Origin: Phycisphaerales bacterium Planc_01
GTDB lineage: Bacteria > Planctomycetota > Phycisphaerae > Sedimentisphaerales > Anaerobacaceae
DNA length: 64,000 nucleotides
Assembly: GCA_001603075.1 (NCBI GenBank)
Contig: LVBB01000024.1
Coordinates: 91,789 to 155,788, forward strand
Direction of reading: 5' to 3'
Shown here: in pieces, positions 45,056-53,772 of the stretch
Numbering within the stretch: the first letter of the stretch is position 1
Layout of the letters: each line of letters begins with the position of its first letter
Notes under the pieces: generated by a model
Told to the model about the DNA's origin: nothing
Seen by the model: the letters and a program-made list of their open reading frames with translations, nothing else
Database searches by the model: none
Position numbers and translations under genes: made by a program

Positions 45056-45244
45056 CTAAAGGTCCTGCGCCTTGACGGTACTGCGACGGTTCGCTTTGGC
45101 GCGGGCAATCGCCGCATCAAGCAGATCGTAGACGCGATCACTGATGGCTTCAAGGGCCTCAGACGAGGTCATCATCTTCTGATCCTTGACGTGGGCTTTG
45201 ACTTTGCTTGCCACCACCAAAGATTCCCTCTTCTTTTTTGCCAT
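45056..45244 (-). CDS. Bacterial singlet histone (histone-fold DNA-binding protein)
   Basis: A 62-residue basic protein with the plan of single histone-fold proteins. It has a short basic N-terminus (MAKKKRE), a SLVVASKVKAHVKD segment as in Bdellovibrio-type bacterial histones, a long central helix (SSEALEAISDRVYDLLDAAI) and the ending ANRRSTVKAQDL. That ending matches the archaeal/bacterial histone signature around RKTVxxxD after helix 2. Expected to dimerise and bind DNA as an abundant nucleoid protein. GGGAGG lies ten bases before the ATG, and the gene has its own apparent terminator, so it is monocistronic. Assigned by pattern, not by alignment. Confidence 0.8.
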   Translation of the reverse strand: MAKKKRESLVVASKVKAHVKDQKMMTSSEALEAISDRVYDLLDAAIARAKANRRSTVKAQDL

Positions 45245-45578
45245 CGCAATAGTCCTCCCTGATAGAGAAAGTAGAGATTGAAACTGACGTTTCCCGGCAC
45301 CATATCCCCCAGCGCCGCATGGCGTCCGATGATCTTATTGCCCAACCCCCTGCGCATTGCAACAAAAAAAAGACACCAAACCCTAAATTTGTGCCTCCGC
45401 AAGGCCGATAGGCTCAAATGAGCTTGGGGCGGGCGGGTGAGCCTTGTGGCCGCCGCCGGCGATCCGGGCAAGAGCGGACCAGGAACGAGGGTTCAACGTC
45501 GTCGGTTTCGGCCCCCTGGCCCGCGACGCCGGAGTCCTCGATGATGAGAAGCACGCGGTTCTGTTATGGAGCACCAAA
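45245..45578. other. Divergent intergenic region between histone and acidic-protein genes
   Basis: This 334-bp gap holds a possible minus-strand promoter for the histone (TTGCAA at 45357-45362, 18 bases, ATAAGA at 45338-45333 on that strand), an A-run at 45363-45370, and a small palindrome GCTCAAATGAGC at 45412-45423. I see no gene in it. Confidence 0.4.
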
Positions 45579-45899
45579 ATGAGAAGACCGATGGACAAGA
45601 ACAACAACGGACAGACAAGGCTCAAGGACCTTGTGGTGGTCACGCTTCTGAGCGACGTCGATCAGGCGAAGGAATACCAGACTCTCCTGAAGCTCAACGA
45701 TATTCCTGCGACGATCCAGGAGCAGCTTGACCCCACCGGGGAGCACAAGGGCGTGGCGATCATGGTCCCCGAGGACTTCCTCGACGAGGCCCACGTCGTC
45801 ATCGAGTCGCAGGACGCCTACGACGACTTCTACGACTACGCTCTGGAGGAAGAGGACGAGGTCGATTTCGACGCCGACATGCTCGACGACGACTATTGA
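45579..45899 (+). CDS. Small acidic protein, DUF2007-like
   Basis: From ATG 45579 (GGAG eight bases upstream) the product is 106 residues; ATG 45591 is a second choice. LKDLVVVTLLSDVDQAKEYQ followed by LLKLNDIPATIQEQ and VAIMVPEDFLDEAHVVIES has the plan of the DUF2007/putative signal-transducing domain (pairs of short strands and a helix). The last 30 residues are extremely acidic (DYALEEEDEVDFDADMLDDD). Function unknown. Confidence 0.6.
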   Translation: MRRPMDKNNNGQTRLKDLVVVTLLSDVDQAKEYQTLLKLNDIPATIQEQLDPTGEHKGVAIMVPEDFLDEAHVVIESQDAYDDFYDYALEEEDEVDFDADMLDDDY

Positions 45900-45996
45900 T
45901 TCGCCCGGAACCGCGCGCCCTGATGCAACCCTCGATGGCTCGGCCCCAAGGACAGGACCTGGCGAGCCGTCGTACAAGAACGAAAGCCGACCCCCT

Positions 45997-46434
45997 ATGG
46001 CAAAGGCAGATGAAAGACACCCGGACAGACCCTGCTGCAGGCAAGGCCGTTGTGACGGCACCGAAGACCCGCGGCGGAACGAGGCCGACGTGGACACCGC
46101 CGAGTTCGTGGAGCGACGCCAGAACGTGGTGGACCGTCGTCTTGGACTGGATCGGCGACGAGGCCCCGGGCGGCGACGCAGCGAAGACCGCAAGGCGGCC
46201 GAAGAAGGACAGATGTCGGATGAGCAGTTCGAGTTCGTGATGGCTGTCGATGAGTACAAGCGAGCCAACGCGCGACCGTTTCCGACCTGGACGGAGGTCC
46301 TCGATCTGATCAAGGCCCTGGGCTATCGCCGGGTGGCGGACCCGCAACCCCTGGCGGAGTCGCACTCGGCGTCGAAAGACGACAAGCCCGCCAAGGGCGG
46401 CCATCGAAGCCGCAAACCACAACTGAGTCGATAA
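45997..46434 (+). CDS. Hypothetical charged protein
   Basis: The 145-residue product has an arginine-rich middle (VERRQNVVDRRLGLDRRR, then GPGRRRSEDR) and a short conserved-looking C-terminal unit (FVMAVDEYKRANARPFPTWT, then EVLDLIKALGYRRV). I think the latter occurs in other planctomycetes, but I cannot name a family. The ATG at 45997 lies within an open frame that overlaps the preceding gene; no good ribosome site is seen, so the start is uncertain. A 12-bp stem hairpin follows the stop. Confidence 0.5.
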   Translation: MAKADERHPDRPCCRQGRCDGTEDPRRNEADVDTAEFVERRQNVVDRRLGLDRRRGPGRRRSEDRKAAEEGQMSDEQFEFVMAVDEYKRANARPFPTWTEVLDLIKALGYRRVADPQPLAESHSASKDDKPAKGGHRSRKPQLSR

Positions 46435-46452
46435 TACTCCCTTCGCCTTGGT

Positions 46453-46488
46453 GGACGCCTCCGGCTCTGCGCCGGACCGGAGGCGTCC
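46453..46488 (+). terminator. Hairpin after the small charged-protein gene
   Basis: GGACGCCTCCGG (46453-46464) and CCGGAGGCGTCC (46477-46488) form a perfect 12-bp stem with a 12-base loop, 18 bases after the stop. There is no T run, but the stem is strong enough for termination or RNA protection. Confidence 0.55.
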
Positions 46489-46554
46489 CATCGAACGACC
46501 CGCTCGTCGGCCGCTACCTGCCCTCCAAGACATCCGCAGCCCCGCGATTGTTAT

Positions 46555-46566
46555 TTTTGCGCAAAA
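46555..46566. promoter_or_regulatory. Palindrome TTTTGCGCAAAA upstream of the fusA promoter
   Basis: A perfect 12-bp palindrome ends 15 bases before the -35 box of the fusA promoter, a position typical of an activator or repressor site. No partner regulator is known. Confidence 0.4.
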
Positions 46567-46581
46567 GACGGCACATTTCTC

Positions 46582-46610
46582 TTGCCCCCACGTAATTTGT
46601 CCGATATAGT
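46582..46610 (+). promoter_or_regulatory. Promoter of fusA
   Basis: TTGCCC (46582-46587) and TATAGT (46605-46610) are 17 bases apart. The expected transcription start, near 46617, falls at the 5' edge of the 13-bp stem that begins at 46614, so the RNA would begin with this base-paired strand. Confidence 0.55.
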
Positions 46611-46613
46611 AAT

Positions 46614-46698
46614 TGATTCTTCGCTCCCTTTCTGGAGGGGAGGATTGGTGCCTGCCGGTCAATGCAACCCATGAACAGGTGGCAAGAGCGAAGAATCA
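46614..46698 (+). ncRNA. Candidate structured 5' leader element of fusA
   Basis: TGATTCTTCGCTC (46614-46626) and GAGCGAAGAATCA (46686-46698) are perfect complements that close a 59-base interior. Inside, CTCCCT (46624-46629) can pair with AGGGGAG (46636-46642), competing with the closing stem, and CCTG/CAGG blocks can form a second arm. The layout of alternative pairings is that of a cis-regulatory RNA; I match it to no known riboswitch class. About 85 bases and a second hairpin separate it from the fusA ATG. Confidence 0.5.
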
Positions 46699-46722
46699 CC
46701 AACGACAGGTCAAGAGCAACGC

Positions 46723-46757
46723 CCCCGTTGACGACGAAGGTCGTTAGGTCGTCGGGG
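46723..46757 (+). promoter_or_regulatory. Hairpin just upstream of fusA
   Basis: CCCC (46723-46726) with GACGAC (46730-46735) pairs with GTCGTC (46748-46753) and GGGG (46754-46757). TGTTAAAAAG follows and the ATG is 27 bases further on. It could be a terminator or ribosome-access switch working with the upstream element. Confidence 0.4.
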
Positions 46758-46784
46758 TGTTAAAAAGATGGTTTCTGGGAACAT

Positions 46785-48884
46785 ATGGAAAAGATCAGCA
46801 AGATTCGGAATATCGGTATTTCGGCTCATATCGACTCGGGCAAGACCACGCTGAGCGAGCGGATCCTGTTCTACGCGGGGCGTATCCACCGCATGCAGGA
46901 GGTCCACACCGGCCAGGGTGGCGGCGCGACCATGGACTTCATGGAACTCGAACGTGAGCGGGGCATCACCATCACCTCGGCAGCCACCCAGGTCACCTGG
47001 CAGGACAAGAGCATCAATCTGATCGACACACCCGGACACGTCGATTTCACGGTGGAGGTGGAGCGGTCGCTTCGCGTGCTGGACGGCGCGATCATGATCC
47101 TCTGCGCCGTCGGGGGCGTTCAGAGCCAGTCGATCACGGTCGATCAGCAGATGAAACGCTATCGCGTGCCGCGAATCGCCTTCGTCAACAAGATGGACCG
47201 CACCGGCGCCGACCCGGATCGCGTCCGGCAGGACCTGACCAGCAAGCTCGGACTGAACGTCGTTCCGATCCAGTTGAACATGGGCAGCGGCGACGACTTC
47301 AAGGGCGTCATCGACCTGATCCAGATGGAGGCGATCACCTTCGAGGGCAAGGACGGAGAGAAGGTCGTCCGGGGCCCGATCCCGCCGACGGATGCCCCGG
47401 CGGCGGAAAAGGCCCGTCACGACATGCTCGAAGCCCTGAGCATGTACAACGACTGTCTTCTCGAAATGCTGCTGGAGAACCAGCCGGTCGGCGAGAGTCT
47501 GATCCGTCGTGTCATCCGCGAGGCCACGATCAACCGCGACATCGTGCCGATGATGATGGGCTCGGCCTTCAAGAACAAGGGGGTTCAACCCTTGCTCGAC
47601 GCGGTCTGCGACTACCTGCCCAGCCCGCTGGATCGCTCGTATTTCGCCCGCGACCACGACAACGAAGGCACGGAGACGCCGTTGCCCAGCGATCCGGACG
47701 CCCCGCTGGTGGCGATGGTGTTCAAGATCGCCGACGAATCGTTCGGCCAGTTGAGCTACGTCCGCGTCTATCAGGGCCGGCTGGCCAAGGGCCAGCAGTA
47801 CCGCAACGCTCGAACCAGCCGCACGCTGCGCGTCGGACGGATCGTGCGGATGCATGCCAACGACCGCCAGGACATCACCGACGCCGGGCCGGGCGACATC
47901 ATCGCCCTGTTGGCCGTCGATTGCGCCAGCGGCGACACCATCTGCGGCGAGGGAGTCAATTACTCGCTGGAGAGCATCTTCGTGGCCGATCCGGTCATCA
48001 GCCTGTCCATCACCCCGGCCAGTTCGGCCGATCAGGAACGTATGGCCAAGGCGCTGAGCCGGTTCATGAAAGAGGATCCGACGTTCCGCGTCTCGACGGA
48101 CCCCGAAACGGCCGAGACAGTCATCGCCGGGATGGGCGAGCTTCACCTGGACGTCTACGTCGAGCGGATGCGGCGGGAATTCAAGGCCAACGTGACCGTC
48201 GGCGCCCCGAACGTCAGCTACCGCGAGGCGCCCACCGTCGAGGCCGAGTTCAACTATCGCCACAAGAAGCAGACCGGCGGATCGGGCCAGTTCGCCCACG
48301 TGGTCGGCCGTCTGATCCCGCTGGGCCCGGACGCTGACGCGACGTACGAGTTCGAAGACAACATCACCTCGGGACGCATTCCCGGCGAGTACATTCCCGC
48401 CGTGAACAAGGGCTTCCAGGCCGCCATGAAGAAAGGACCGCTGGCCGGATACGAGATCGTCGGGTGCAAGATGTGCCTCGACGACGGGTCGTTCCACGCG
48501 GTCGACTCCAGCGAAATGGCGTTCCGGATCGCGGGCCGCGATGCCTTCATCGAGGCCTTCCGAAAATCCAAGCCCTGTCTGCAGGAACCGATCATGACGG
48601 TCGAGGTCGAGACGCCGACCGAGTTCCAGGGCCCGATCGTGGGCGATCTGAACAGTCGGCGCGGGATCATCATGGAAACCGCCCTGCGAAGCACCTATAC
48701 CGTGATCCGCGCCGAAGTACCGCTGGCCAACATGTTCGGCTATGCGACCGTCGTGCGAGGCCTGAGCAGAGGCATGGCCACCTTCTCGATGGAGATGTGT
48801 CGCTACGCTCAGGTTCCAACCCGACTCGCCGAGGAAATCATCAACCAGCGTCGTGAGAAGAACCAGCAGACGGCCCGGAAATAG
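46785..48884 (+). CDS. fusA: Elongation factor G (mitochondrial/spd-like type)
   Basis: The 699-residue GTPase has the full EF-G plan: G domain with P-loop AHIDSGKTT (residues 14-22), ERERGITI switch I, DTPGHVDF (G3) and NKMD (G4), then domains II to V ending in [20 protein letters not shown]. The Ser in AHIDSGKTT instead of Ala, and GRIHRM after it, fit the group found in mitochondria, spirochaetes and planctomycetes. It moves tRNAs on the ribosome and/or recycles ribosomes. It is not next to rpsL, rpsG or tuf but stands alone with its own leader, so it may be one of two EF-G copies. Confidence 0.92.
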   Translation: MEKISKIRNIGISAHIDSGKTTLSERILFYAGRIHRMQEVHTGQGGGATMDFMELERERGITITSAATQVTWQDKSINLIDTPGHVDFTVEVERSLRVLDGAIMILCAVGGVQSQSITVDQQMKRYRVPRIAFVNKMDRTGADPDRVRQDLTSKLGLNVVPIQLNMGSGDDFKGVIDLIQMEAITFEGKDGEKVVRGPIPPTDAPAAEKARHDMLEALSMYNDCLLEMLLENQPVGESLIRRVIREATINRDIVPMMMGSAFKNKGVQPLLDAVCDYLPSPLDRSYFARDHDNEGTETPLPSDPDAPLVAMVFKIADESFGQLSYVRVYQGRLAKGQQYRNARTSRTLRVGRIVRMHANDRQDITDAGPGDIIALLAVDCASGDTICGEGVNYSLESIFVADPVISLSITPASSADQERMAKALSRFMKEDPTFRVSTDPETAETVIAGMGELHLDVYVERMRREFKANVTVGAPNVSYREAPTVEAEFNYRHKKQTGGSGQFAHVVGRLIPLGPDADATYEFEDNITSGRIPGEYIPAVNKGFQAAMKKGPLAGYEIVGCKMCLDDGSFHAVDSSEMAFRIAGRDAFIEAFRKSKPCLQEPIMTVEVETPTEFQGPIVGDLNSRRGIIMETALRSTYTVIRAEVPLANMFGYATVVRGLSRGMATFSMEMCRYAQVPTRLAEEIINQRREKNQQTARK

Positions 48885-48985
48885 TCCTCGCCGGGCCACG
48901 ACCGTCTGTTGTGGTTCTCGGTGGAGTCTCACGCTGGTCGCCTTCCGCATCAGCACCTTACTCCACACCCGTAGTCCCGCTGGGG

Positions 48986-49020
48986 GCCGGTCTTTCCGGC
49001 TCTCTCTGACGGACGTTTTT
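48986..49020 (+). terminator. Possible terminator between fusA and the first helicase gene
   Basis: GCCGG (48986-48990) and CCGGC (48996-49000) form a short stem; a T6 run ends at 49020 after 14 further bases. Weak on its own. A second hairpin, CGGGCG with CGCCCG (49032-49037 and 49044-49049), lies just before the ribosome site of the next gene. Confidence 0.3.
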
Positions 49021-49070
49021 TGTCACACGGTCGGGCGTTTGCGCGCCCGCCACTCTATTAGGATTGTTTC

Positions 49071-50351
49071 ATGCCATTTAAGACGTTTGGTCTTACCGAC
49101 CCGCTGGTGCAAGGGATTCTTGCGACCGGCTACACCGCACCGACGGAAATTCAATCGCAGGCGATCCCGATCGCCGTCGACGGCCGGGACATCATCGGCT
49201 GCGCCCAGACCGGGACCGGCAAGACGGCCGCGTTCGTCCTGCCGATCCTAAACCGGCTCGGCCATGAGAAGGCCGCCCGCAAGAAAGGAATCCGGTCGCT
49301 GATTCTGACACCCACGCGCGAGCTGGCTGTCCAGATCGAGCAATCGATCCTCGGCTACGGCCGGTTTCTCTCTCTGCGAACGCTGGCCATCTACGGCGGC
49401 GTCAGCATCGAGAAGCAACTGAGCACCCTGCGTCACGGCATCGATATCGTCGTCGCCACGCCGGGACGACTGCTCGACCACATGCAGCGAGGCTCGATCA
49501 GCTTCAAGTCCATCGAGGTGCTCGTTCTGGACGAGGCCGACCGCATGCTGGATATGGGCTTCATCAGGGACGTCCGAAAGATCGTCGCCGCCCTGCCCAC
49601 CGAGCGTCAGACGATGCTGTTCTCGGCCACCATCAGCCCGGAGATCAAGAGCCTCTCGGCCGGCATGCAGAAGTCGCCGAAGATGATCCAGATCGGCCGC
49701 CCGCAGAACCCCGTCGAAGCCATCACGCAATGCGTCTATCCCGTCGAGAAATCGCAGAAGATCGACCTTCTGCTGCACATGCTCAAGAACAGTTCGATGT
49801 TCAGCGTGCTGGTCTTCTCGCGCACCAAGCACGGTGCCGACAAGATCAAGCGCCGACTGGAACGGTCGGGCATCGTCTCGGTGGCGATTCACTCCGGACG
49901 CAGTCAGAACCAGCGGCAACAGGCCCTCGACGGATTCAAAAGCGGCAAGTACCAGGTCATGGTGGCCACGGACATCGCCGCCCGGGGCATCGACGTCTCC
50001 GGCATCTCGCATGTCATCAATTTCGACGTCCCGGCCTTCGCCGAGGACTACGTCCATCGAATCGGTCGAACCGGACGCGCCGCGGCCACGGGGGACGCCA
50101 TCACATTCGTCTCGCAGGACGAGAGGAAGTACCTCCAGCAGATCGAGAAGTTCATCGGACGAAGCATCCCCAGCGAGGATTGCCCGAGCTTCGTCTGCAC
50201 GGCGCCTGCCCCGGCTGCCCCGGCTATCGCGTCGAAGAACATCCCCTCGCCGCGTCGTGCGACCAGGGCGTCTGTTTCGACTCGCCCCTCGGCCCCCCGC
50301 GCCACGAGCGTTTCGGCCCGACGCCGACGACGCAGAAAGGCGAAGGTGTAG
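49071..50351 (+). CDS. DEAD-box RNA helicase, RhlE-like
   Basis: The 426-residue protein has every DEAD-box motif: Q motif TEIQSQAIP, I AQTGTGKT (45-52), Ia PTRELA, Ib TPGR, II DEAD, III SAT, then VFSRTKH, ATDIAARGIDV and HRIGRTGR. The C-terminal tail (about 370-426) is basic and Ala/Pro/Arg-rich with RRRRRRKAK at the end, as in RhlE. It unwinds structured RNA in ribosome assembly or decay. AGGATTG precedes the ATG. It lies between fusA and a second helicase. Confidence 0.92.
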   Translation: MPFKTFGLTDPLVQGILATGYTAPTEIQSQAIPIAVDGRDIIGCAQTGTGKTAAFVLPILNRLGHEKAARKKGIRSLILTPTRELAVQIEQSILGYGRFLSLRTLAIYGGVSIEKQLSTLRHGIDIVVATPGRLLDHMQRGSISFKSIEVLVLDEADRMLDMGFIRDVRKIVAALPTERQTMLFSATISPEIKSLSAGMQKSPKMIQIGRPQNPVEAITQCVYPVEKSQKIDLLLHMLKNSSMFSVLVFSRTKHGADKIKRRLERSGIVSVAIHSGRSQNQRQQALDGFKSGKYQVMVATDIAARGIDVSGISHVINFDVPAFAEDYVHRIGRTGRAAATGDAITFVSQDERKYLQQIEKFIGRSIPSEDCPSFVCTAPAPAAPAIASKNIPSPRRATRASVSTRPSAPRATSVSARRRRRRKAKV

Positions 50352-50475
50352 TTTGTACCATAGAACGATTTGCGTCGATGTCGGACGAGAGGCAGGCGCG
50401 CTGTCTGTGTCCCGGCATCCGACGAATGTTCCGTCCCGTGTTTTCCTCTCGCTTTTCGAGCGATTCTGTAGTTCA

Positions 50476-51879
50476 ATGCTGGCCATGACAAGACGAAGAC
50501 GCAAGAGAACGGGGTCCACGGACTTGCAGGGCCCCGTCGAATCGACCGAAGGCGCGCCCGAGCCCGCCGACCTGCATACCGCCGAAGAGGCGACGTCGCC
50601 ATCGACAGGCGAGAGGCCCACGAAGAAGCGACCGCGAAGGCGACGCAAGCAGAAGACCGAGTCGTCCTGGAGCATCGAGCAGTTCCAGGTGCCCGAGAAG
50701 CCAGGCGAAGTGCGATTTCACGATCTCGGGCTTCCCGGTCCGATCATGCACGCGATCGCCGACCTGGGGTTCCAGTACTGCACGCCGATCCAGTCGAAGG
50801 TCCTGATCCACGCGCACGCCGGGCAGAACATCTCCGGACGGGCCCAGACGGGGACGGGGAAGACCGCGGCGTTTCTGATCACGATCTTCAGCAAGTTCCT
50901 CCAGGACCCGATCCAGGGCGAACGGCCCGCCGGTTCGCCGCGTGCCCTCGTCCTGGCCCCGACGCGGGAGCTGGCGATCCAGATCGTCAAGGACGCCGAA
51001 GACCTCGGCAAATACTGCCCGTTCAACTGCCTGGCGATCTACGGAGGGCTCGAGGTCAAGAAGCAGCAACGCCGCCTCGACAGTCGTCCGGTCGATCTGA
51101 TCGTGGCGACGCCGGGACGGCTGCTCGACTTCGTCAAGCGAGGCAGCATCCACCTGAAGGACGTCGAGGTGCTCGTCATCGACGAGGCCGACCGGATGCT
51201 GGACATGGGCTTCATCCCGGAGGTCAAGCGGATCATCCGCGAGACCCCGCCGAAGAACCATCGCCGCACGATGCTCTTCAGCGCAACGCTGACCGAGGAC
51301 GTCCTGCGCCTGGCATCACAATGGATGCCCGATCCGGTCATCTGTGAGATCGAACCCGAGCACGTGGCGGTCGAGACGGTACAGCAGATCGTCTACATCA
51401 CCACGACGAGGGACAAATTCAGACTGCTCTACAACATCCTCAAGAAGCGCCGCGACGATCGGACCCTGATCTTCTGCAATCGGCGCGACCACAGCCAGAC
51501 TCTGGTGAACAAGTTGAAGAAGCACGGAGTCGCCTGCGAGCTGCTCAGCGGCGCCGTGCCTCAGAACAAACGGCTGCGCATCCTGGAGGATTTCCGCCGT
51601 GGCGAGATTCAGGTCGTGGTGGCCACCGACGTGGCCGGCCGCGGGCTGCACGTCAAGGACATCGGCCTGGTGGTCAACTACGAGTTTCCGTACGAGGCGG
51701 AAGACTACGTGCACCGCATCGGGCGCACGGGCCGGGCCGGCGTGGCGGGCACGGCCATCTCGTTCGCCTGCGAGGATGAGTCGTTCATCATCCCCGACAT
51801 CGAGAAGTACCTCGGCAATCCCCTGCGTTGCACCATGCCGGAGGAGGAGCTGCTCGCCAGAGTCCCCCCGGCCCCATAG
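50476..51879 (+). CDS. DEAD-box RNA helicase, RhlB-like
   Basis: The 467-residue protein has a basic, low-complexity N-terminus (about 1-65, with KKRPRRRRKQK) before a full helicase core: YCTPIQSKV (Q motif), RAQTGTGKTAAF, PTRELA, TPGR, DEAD, SAT, IFCNRRDHSQTL, ATDVAGRGLHV and HRIGRTGR. The layout with an N-terminal rather than C-terminal basic tail recalls RhlB. It starts at ATG 50476 (another ATG at 50485); the open frame extends upstream over the first helicase but that part is noise. It is separated from the first helicase by 124 bases. Confidence 0.9.
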   Translation: MLAMTRRRRKRTGSTDLQGPVESTEGAPEPADLHTAEEATSPSTGERPTKKRPRRRRKQKTESSWSIEQFQVPEKPGEVRFHDLGLPGPIMHAIADLGFQYCTPIQSKVLIHAHAGQNISGRAQTGTGKTAAFLITIFSKFLQDPIQGERPAGSPRALVLAPTRELAIQIVKDAEDLGKYCPFNCLAIYGGLEVKKQQRRLDSRPVDLIVATPGRLLDFVKRGSIHLKDVEVLVIDEADRMLDMGFIPEVKRIIRETPPKNHRRTMLFSATLTEDVLRLASQWMPDPVICEIEPEHVAVETVQQIVYITTTRDKFRLLYNILKKRRDDRTLIFCNRRDHSQTLVNKLKKHGVACELLSGAVPQNKRLRILEDFRRGEIQVVVATDVAGRGLHVKDIGLVVNYEFPYEAEDYVHRIGRTGRAGVAGTAISFACEDESFIIPDIEKYLGNPLRCTMPEEELLARVPPAP

Positions 51880-52039
51880 CGACATCGACGCCCGATAACC
51901 AGAAAATGCACCGCCCGCCGGCCCCACAGTGGCCCAATCGACCGAGAATGGCCGATAAGAGCAGTGGGCCGCCCGGGACCGCCGGCGGCGATGTGCAATG
52001 GGTTTCGATGGAACGAAACGGTTTTGGGGTGCTCCTGCG

Positions 52040-52813
52040 ATGCCAAAATCAGCCGAATCGACGCATGTGGCTCAGCGGCTCCAGCGTCGGATGAAGTCCT
52101 GTCCCTTCTGCGCCGAGGAGATCCGCTACGAGGCGATCAAGTGCCGCTTCTGCGGCGAGTTTCTGCACGGCGACCGCGCCGCGACCCGGACCAAGTACGG
52201 CCCGTCCGACTTCCACCCCGATCCGGAGGAGGAAGAATCGGACGCCGGTTCCGTGGATGATCCGGTCGAGGACGACGTTCTCTGGTGCGGCCGGCCGAGC
52301 GTGTTCGCACTGACGGGCGCCGCCATCAAGACGGGCATCTTCGCCGCCGTGTGCTGGGCGGTCATCAAGTACCGCGTCACCCAGGTCGCGGTGTATGTAG
52401 ACGCCTACCTTCCGAAGCTGGACATCGGCGCCCAGCGGCTGGTCCAGGTGGAGGCATGGATCGATCTGGGCGCAATGGCGCTGATCGCGGCGGCCCTGCT
52501 GGCGTTGGTCTGGAAGATGCTCGTCCTGAAGAGCATCCACTACGAGGTCACGCCGGACCGCATCGAGTGGTCGCGCGGCATCTTCGACCGCCAGGTGGAC
52601 AACATCGACATGTTTCGCGTGATCGACCTGAAGCTGCGGCGGGCACTGTGGGAGTGCCTTCTCGGCATTGGCACGGTCCGTCTGACGACGAAGGACGAGT
52701 CCGATCCTCACTTCGACTTCGTCAAGGTGCACGGCTGTCGCGACCTGTATGACATCATCAAAGAGGCCGGACTCGAAGCCGACCGAACCCGCAACGTCAT
52801 CCACGTCGAATAG
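52040..52813 (+). CDS. Zinc-ribbon and PH-domain (bPH2-like) membrane protein
   Basis: The 257-residue protein starts with a two-Cys-pair zinc ribbon (SCPFCAEEIRYEAIKCRFCG, about 20-39). It continues with an acidic linker, two membrane helices (ALTGAAIKTGIFAAVCWAVI and GAMALIAAALLALVWKMLVL) and a bacterial PH domain (YEVTPDRIEWSRGIFDRQVD to GTVRLTTKDES). The ATG at 52040 is preceded by GGGGTG; ATG 52091 would begin directly at the zinc ribbon. Function unknown; such proteins may sense membrane stress. Confidence 0.7.
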   Translation: MPKSAESTHVAQRLQRRMKSCPFCAEEIRYEAIKCRFCGEFLHGDRAATRTKYGPSDFHPDPEEEESDAGSVDDPVEDDVLWCGRPSVFALTGAAIKTGIFAAVCWAVIKYRVTQVAVYVDAYLPKLDIGAQRLVQVEAWIDLGAMALIAAALLALVWKMLVLKSIHYEVTPDRIEWSRGIFDRQVDNIDMFRVIDLKLRRALWECLLGIGTVRLTTKDESDPHFDFVKVHGCRDLYDIIKEAGLEADRTRNVIHVE

Positions 52814-52845
52814 ACTCCGCCGACCGCATTGGGCCGCCGGTCCGG

Positions 52846-53772
52846 TCAGCGCGCATGCGCGTGCTCGCGATCGAAAAGCTTCACGAATGCGCTTTGGTTC
52901 GATCGCAGCCAGGTCTCGAACGTCTGCATCTGTGGATTCAGGGCCCGGCACGCTTCCATATCCGCTCTTCGGTTGGGGATGTACAGGCGGTTGAACTCGA
53001 ACATATTGGCCAGATCGTCGGCGCCGGGGAAGCCCAATGCGGCGAAGTCCTCGCGGGGCACATGGCGATAAACCACCTTCGTTCCGAGGATGCGCGTCAT
53101 CGTCTCGGCGTATCCGTCGCCCGTCAGGTCGTCGCCGACGATGCCGACCACCTTGCCGAGATACTCCTGCGGCCTATCGAACAGGATCGATACGATGCTT
53201 CCGACGTCCTCGACCGCGACCGCGGCCAGCGGCGTGTCCCCCTGAGGAAATCCGAATGCGAAGCTGCCGTCTTCCTGTTTCTGCGGCGGGAAGAACGTCA
53301 GGTAGTTCTCGAAGTAGAACGCCACGTGGACAAACGTCGCCTTCAGGCCGAGCTTGCGGGTGTGCTCTTCGAGCTGCGCCTTCATGTCGAAGTGCGGCAC
53401 TTCCAGCGCCCCGCCGCTGATCTTCTTGCAGTAGGGCAGCGTGCTGAACACGAAATGTTCCACCTCGGACCGCTTGACCGCTTCGAGGAGATTCTTGCCG
53501 TGGCCGTATTCCCGCTCGAAATGCTCCCAGAAACTGGTCACACCGAAGCAGCCGTAGCAGCCTTTCAAAGCCGCCCGGATGCTGTCGGTCTCTTCCAGAT
53601 CGCCTTCAACGATCTGCGCACCGGCCCGGCGCAAGGCCTTCGCCTTATCCGATTCGGGATGTCTCGTGAGACACCGCACCGCGAATTGGCCCCGGTTCAG
53701 CAAGTGCCGGGCCACACCGCCGCCTTGAGCGCCGGTCGCCCCGACAACGAGAATGGTCTTTCTGGCTTCCAT
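52846..53772 (-). CDS. NmrA/HSCARG-family NAD(P)-binding protein
   Basis: A 308-residue atypical short-chain dehydrogenase fold. TILVVGATGAQGGGVARHLL is the GxxGxxG nucleotide-binding motif, VRCLTRHPESDKAKAL the NADP-specific strand, and FGVTSFWEHFEREYGHGKNL a typical NmrA/HSCARG segment. It lacks the catalytic YxxxK of SDR enzymes, so it may be a redox sensor. GGAGG stands about seven bases before the ATG. Confidence 0.82.
   Translation of the reverse strand: MEARKTILVVGATGAQGGGVARHLLNRGQFAVRCLTRHPESDKAKALRRAGAQIVEGDLEETDSIRAALKGCYGCFGVTSFWEHFEREYGHGKNLLEAVKRSEVEHFVFSTLPYCKKISGGALEVPHFDMKAQLEEHTRKLGLKATFVHVAFYFENYLTFFPPQKQEDGSFAFGFPQGDTPLAAVAVEDVGSIVSILFDRPQEYLGKVVGIVGDDLTGDGYAETMTRILGTKVVYRHVPREDFAALGFPGADDLANMFEFNRLYIPNRRADMEACRALNPQMQTFETWLRSNQSAFVKLFDREHAHAR

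Larger units (their letters stand above)
46435..46784. other. Leader and promoter region of fusA
   Basis: This 350-bp gap contains, in order, a terminator hairpin (46453-46488), a TTTTGCGCAAAA palindrome (46555-46566), a promoter (46582-46610), a 13-bp closed RNA domain (46614-46698) and a G/C hairpin (46723-46757). The ATG of fusA follows at 46785. No protein is encoded. Confidence 0.65.

Noticed and set aside
49248..50675. Long reverse frame over the first helicase
   Set aside because: The sense strand carries all DEAD-box motifs; the reverse frame is a shadow.
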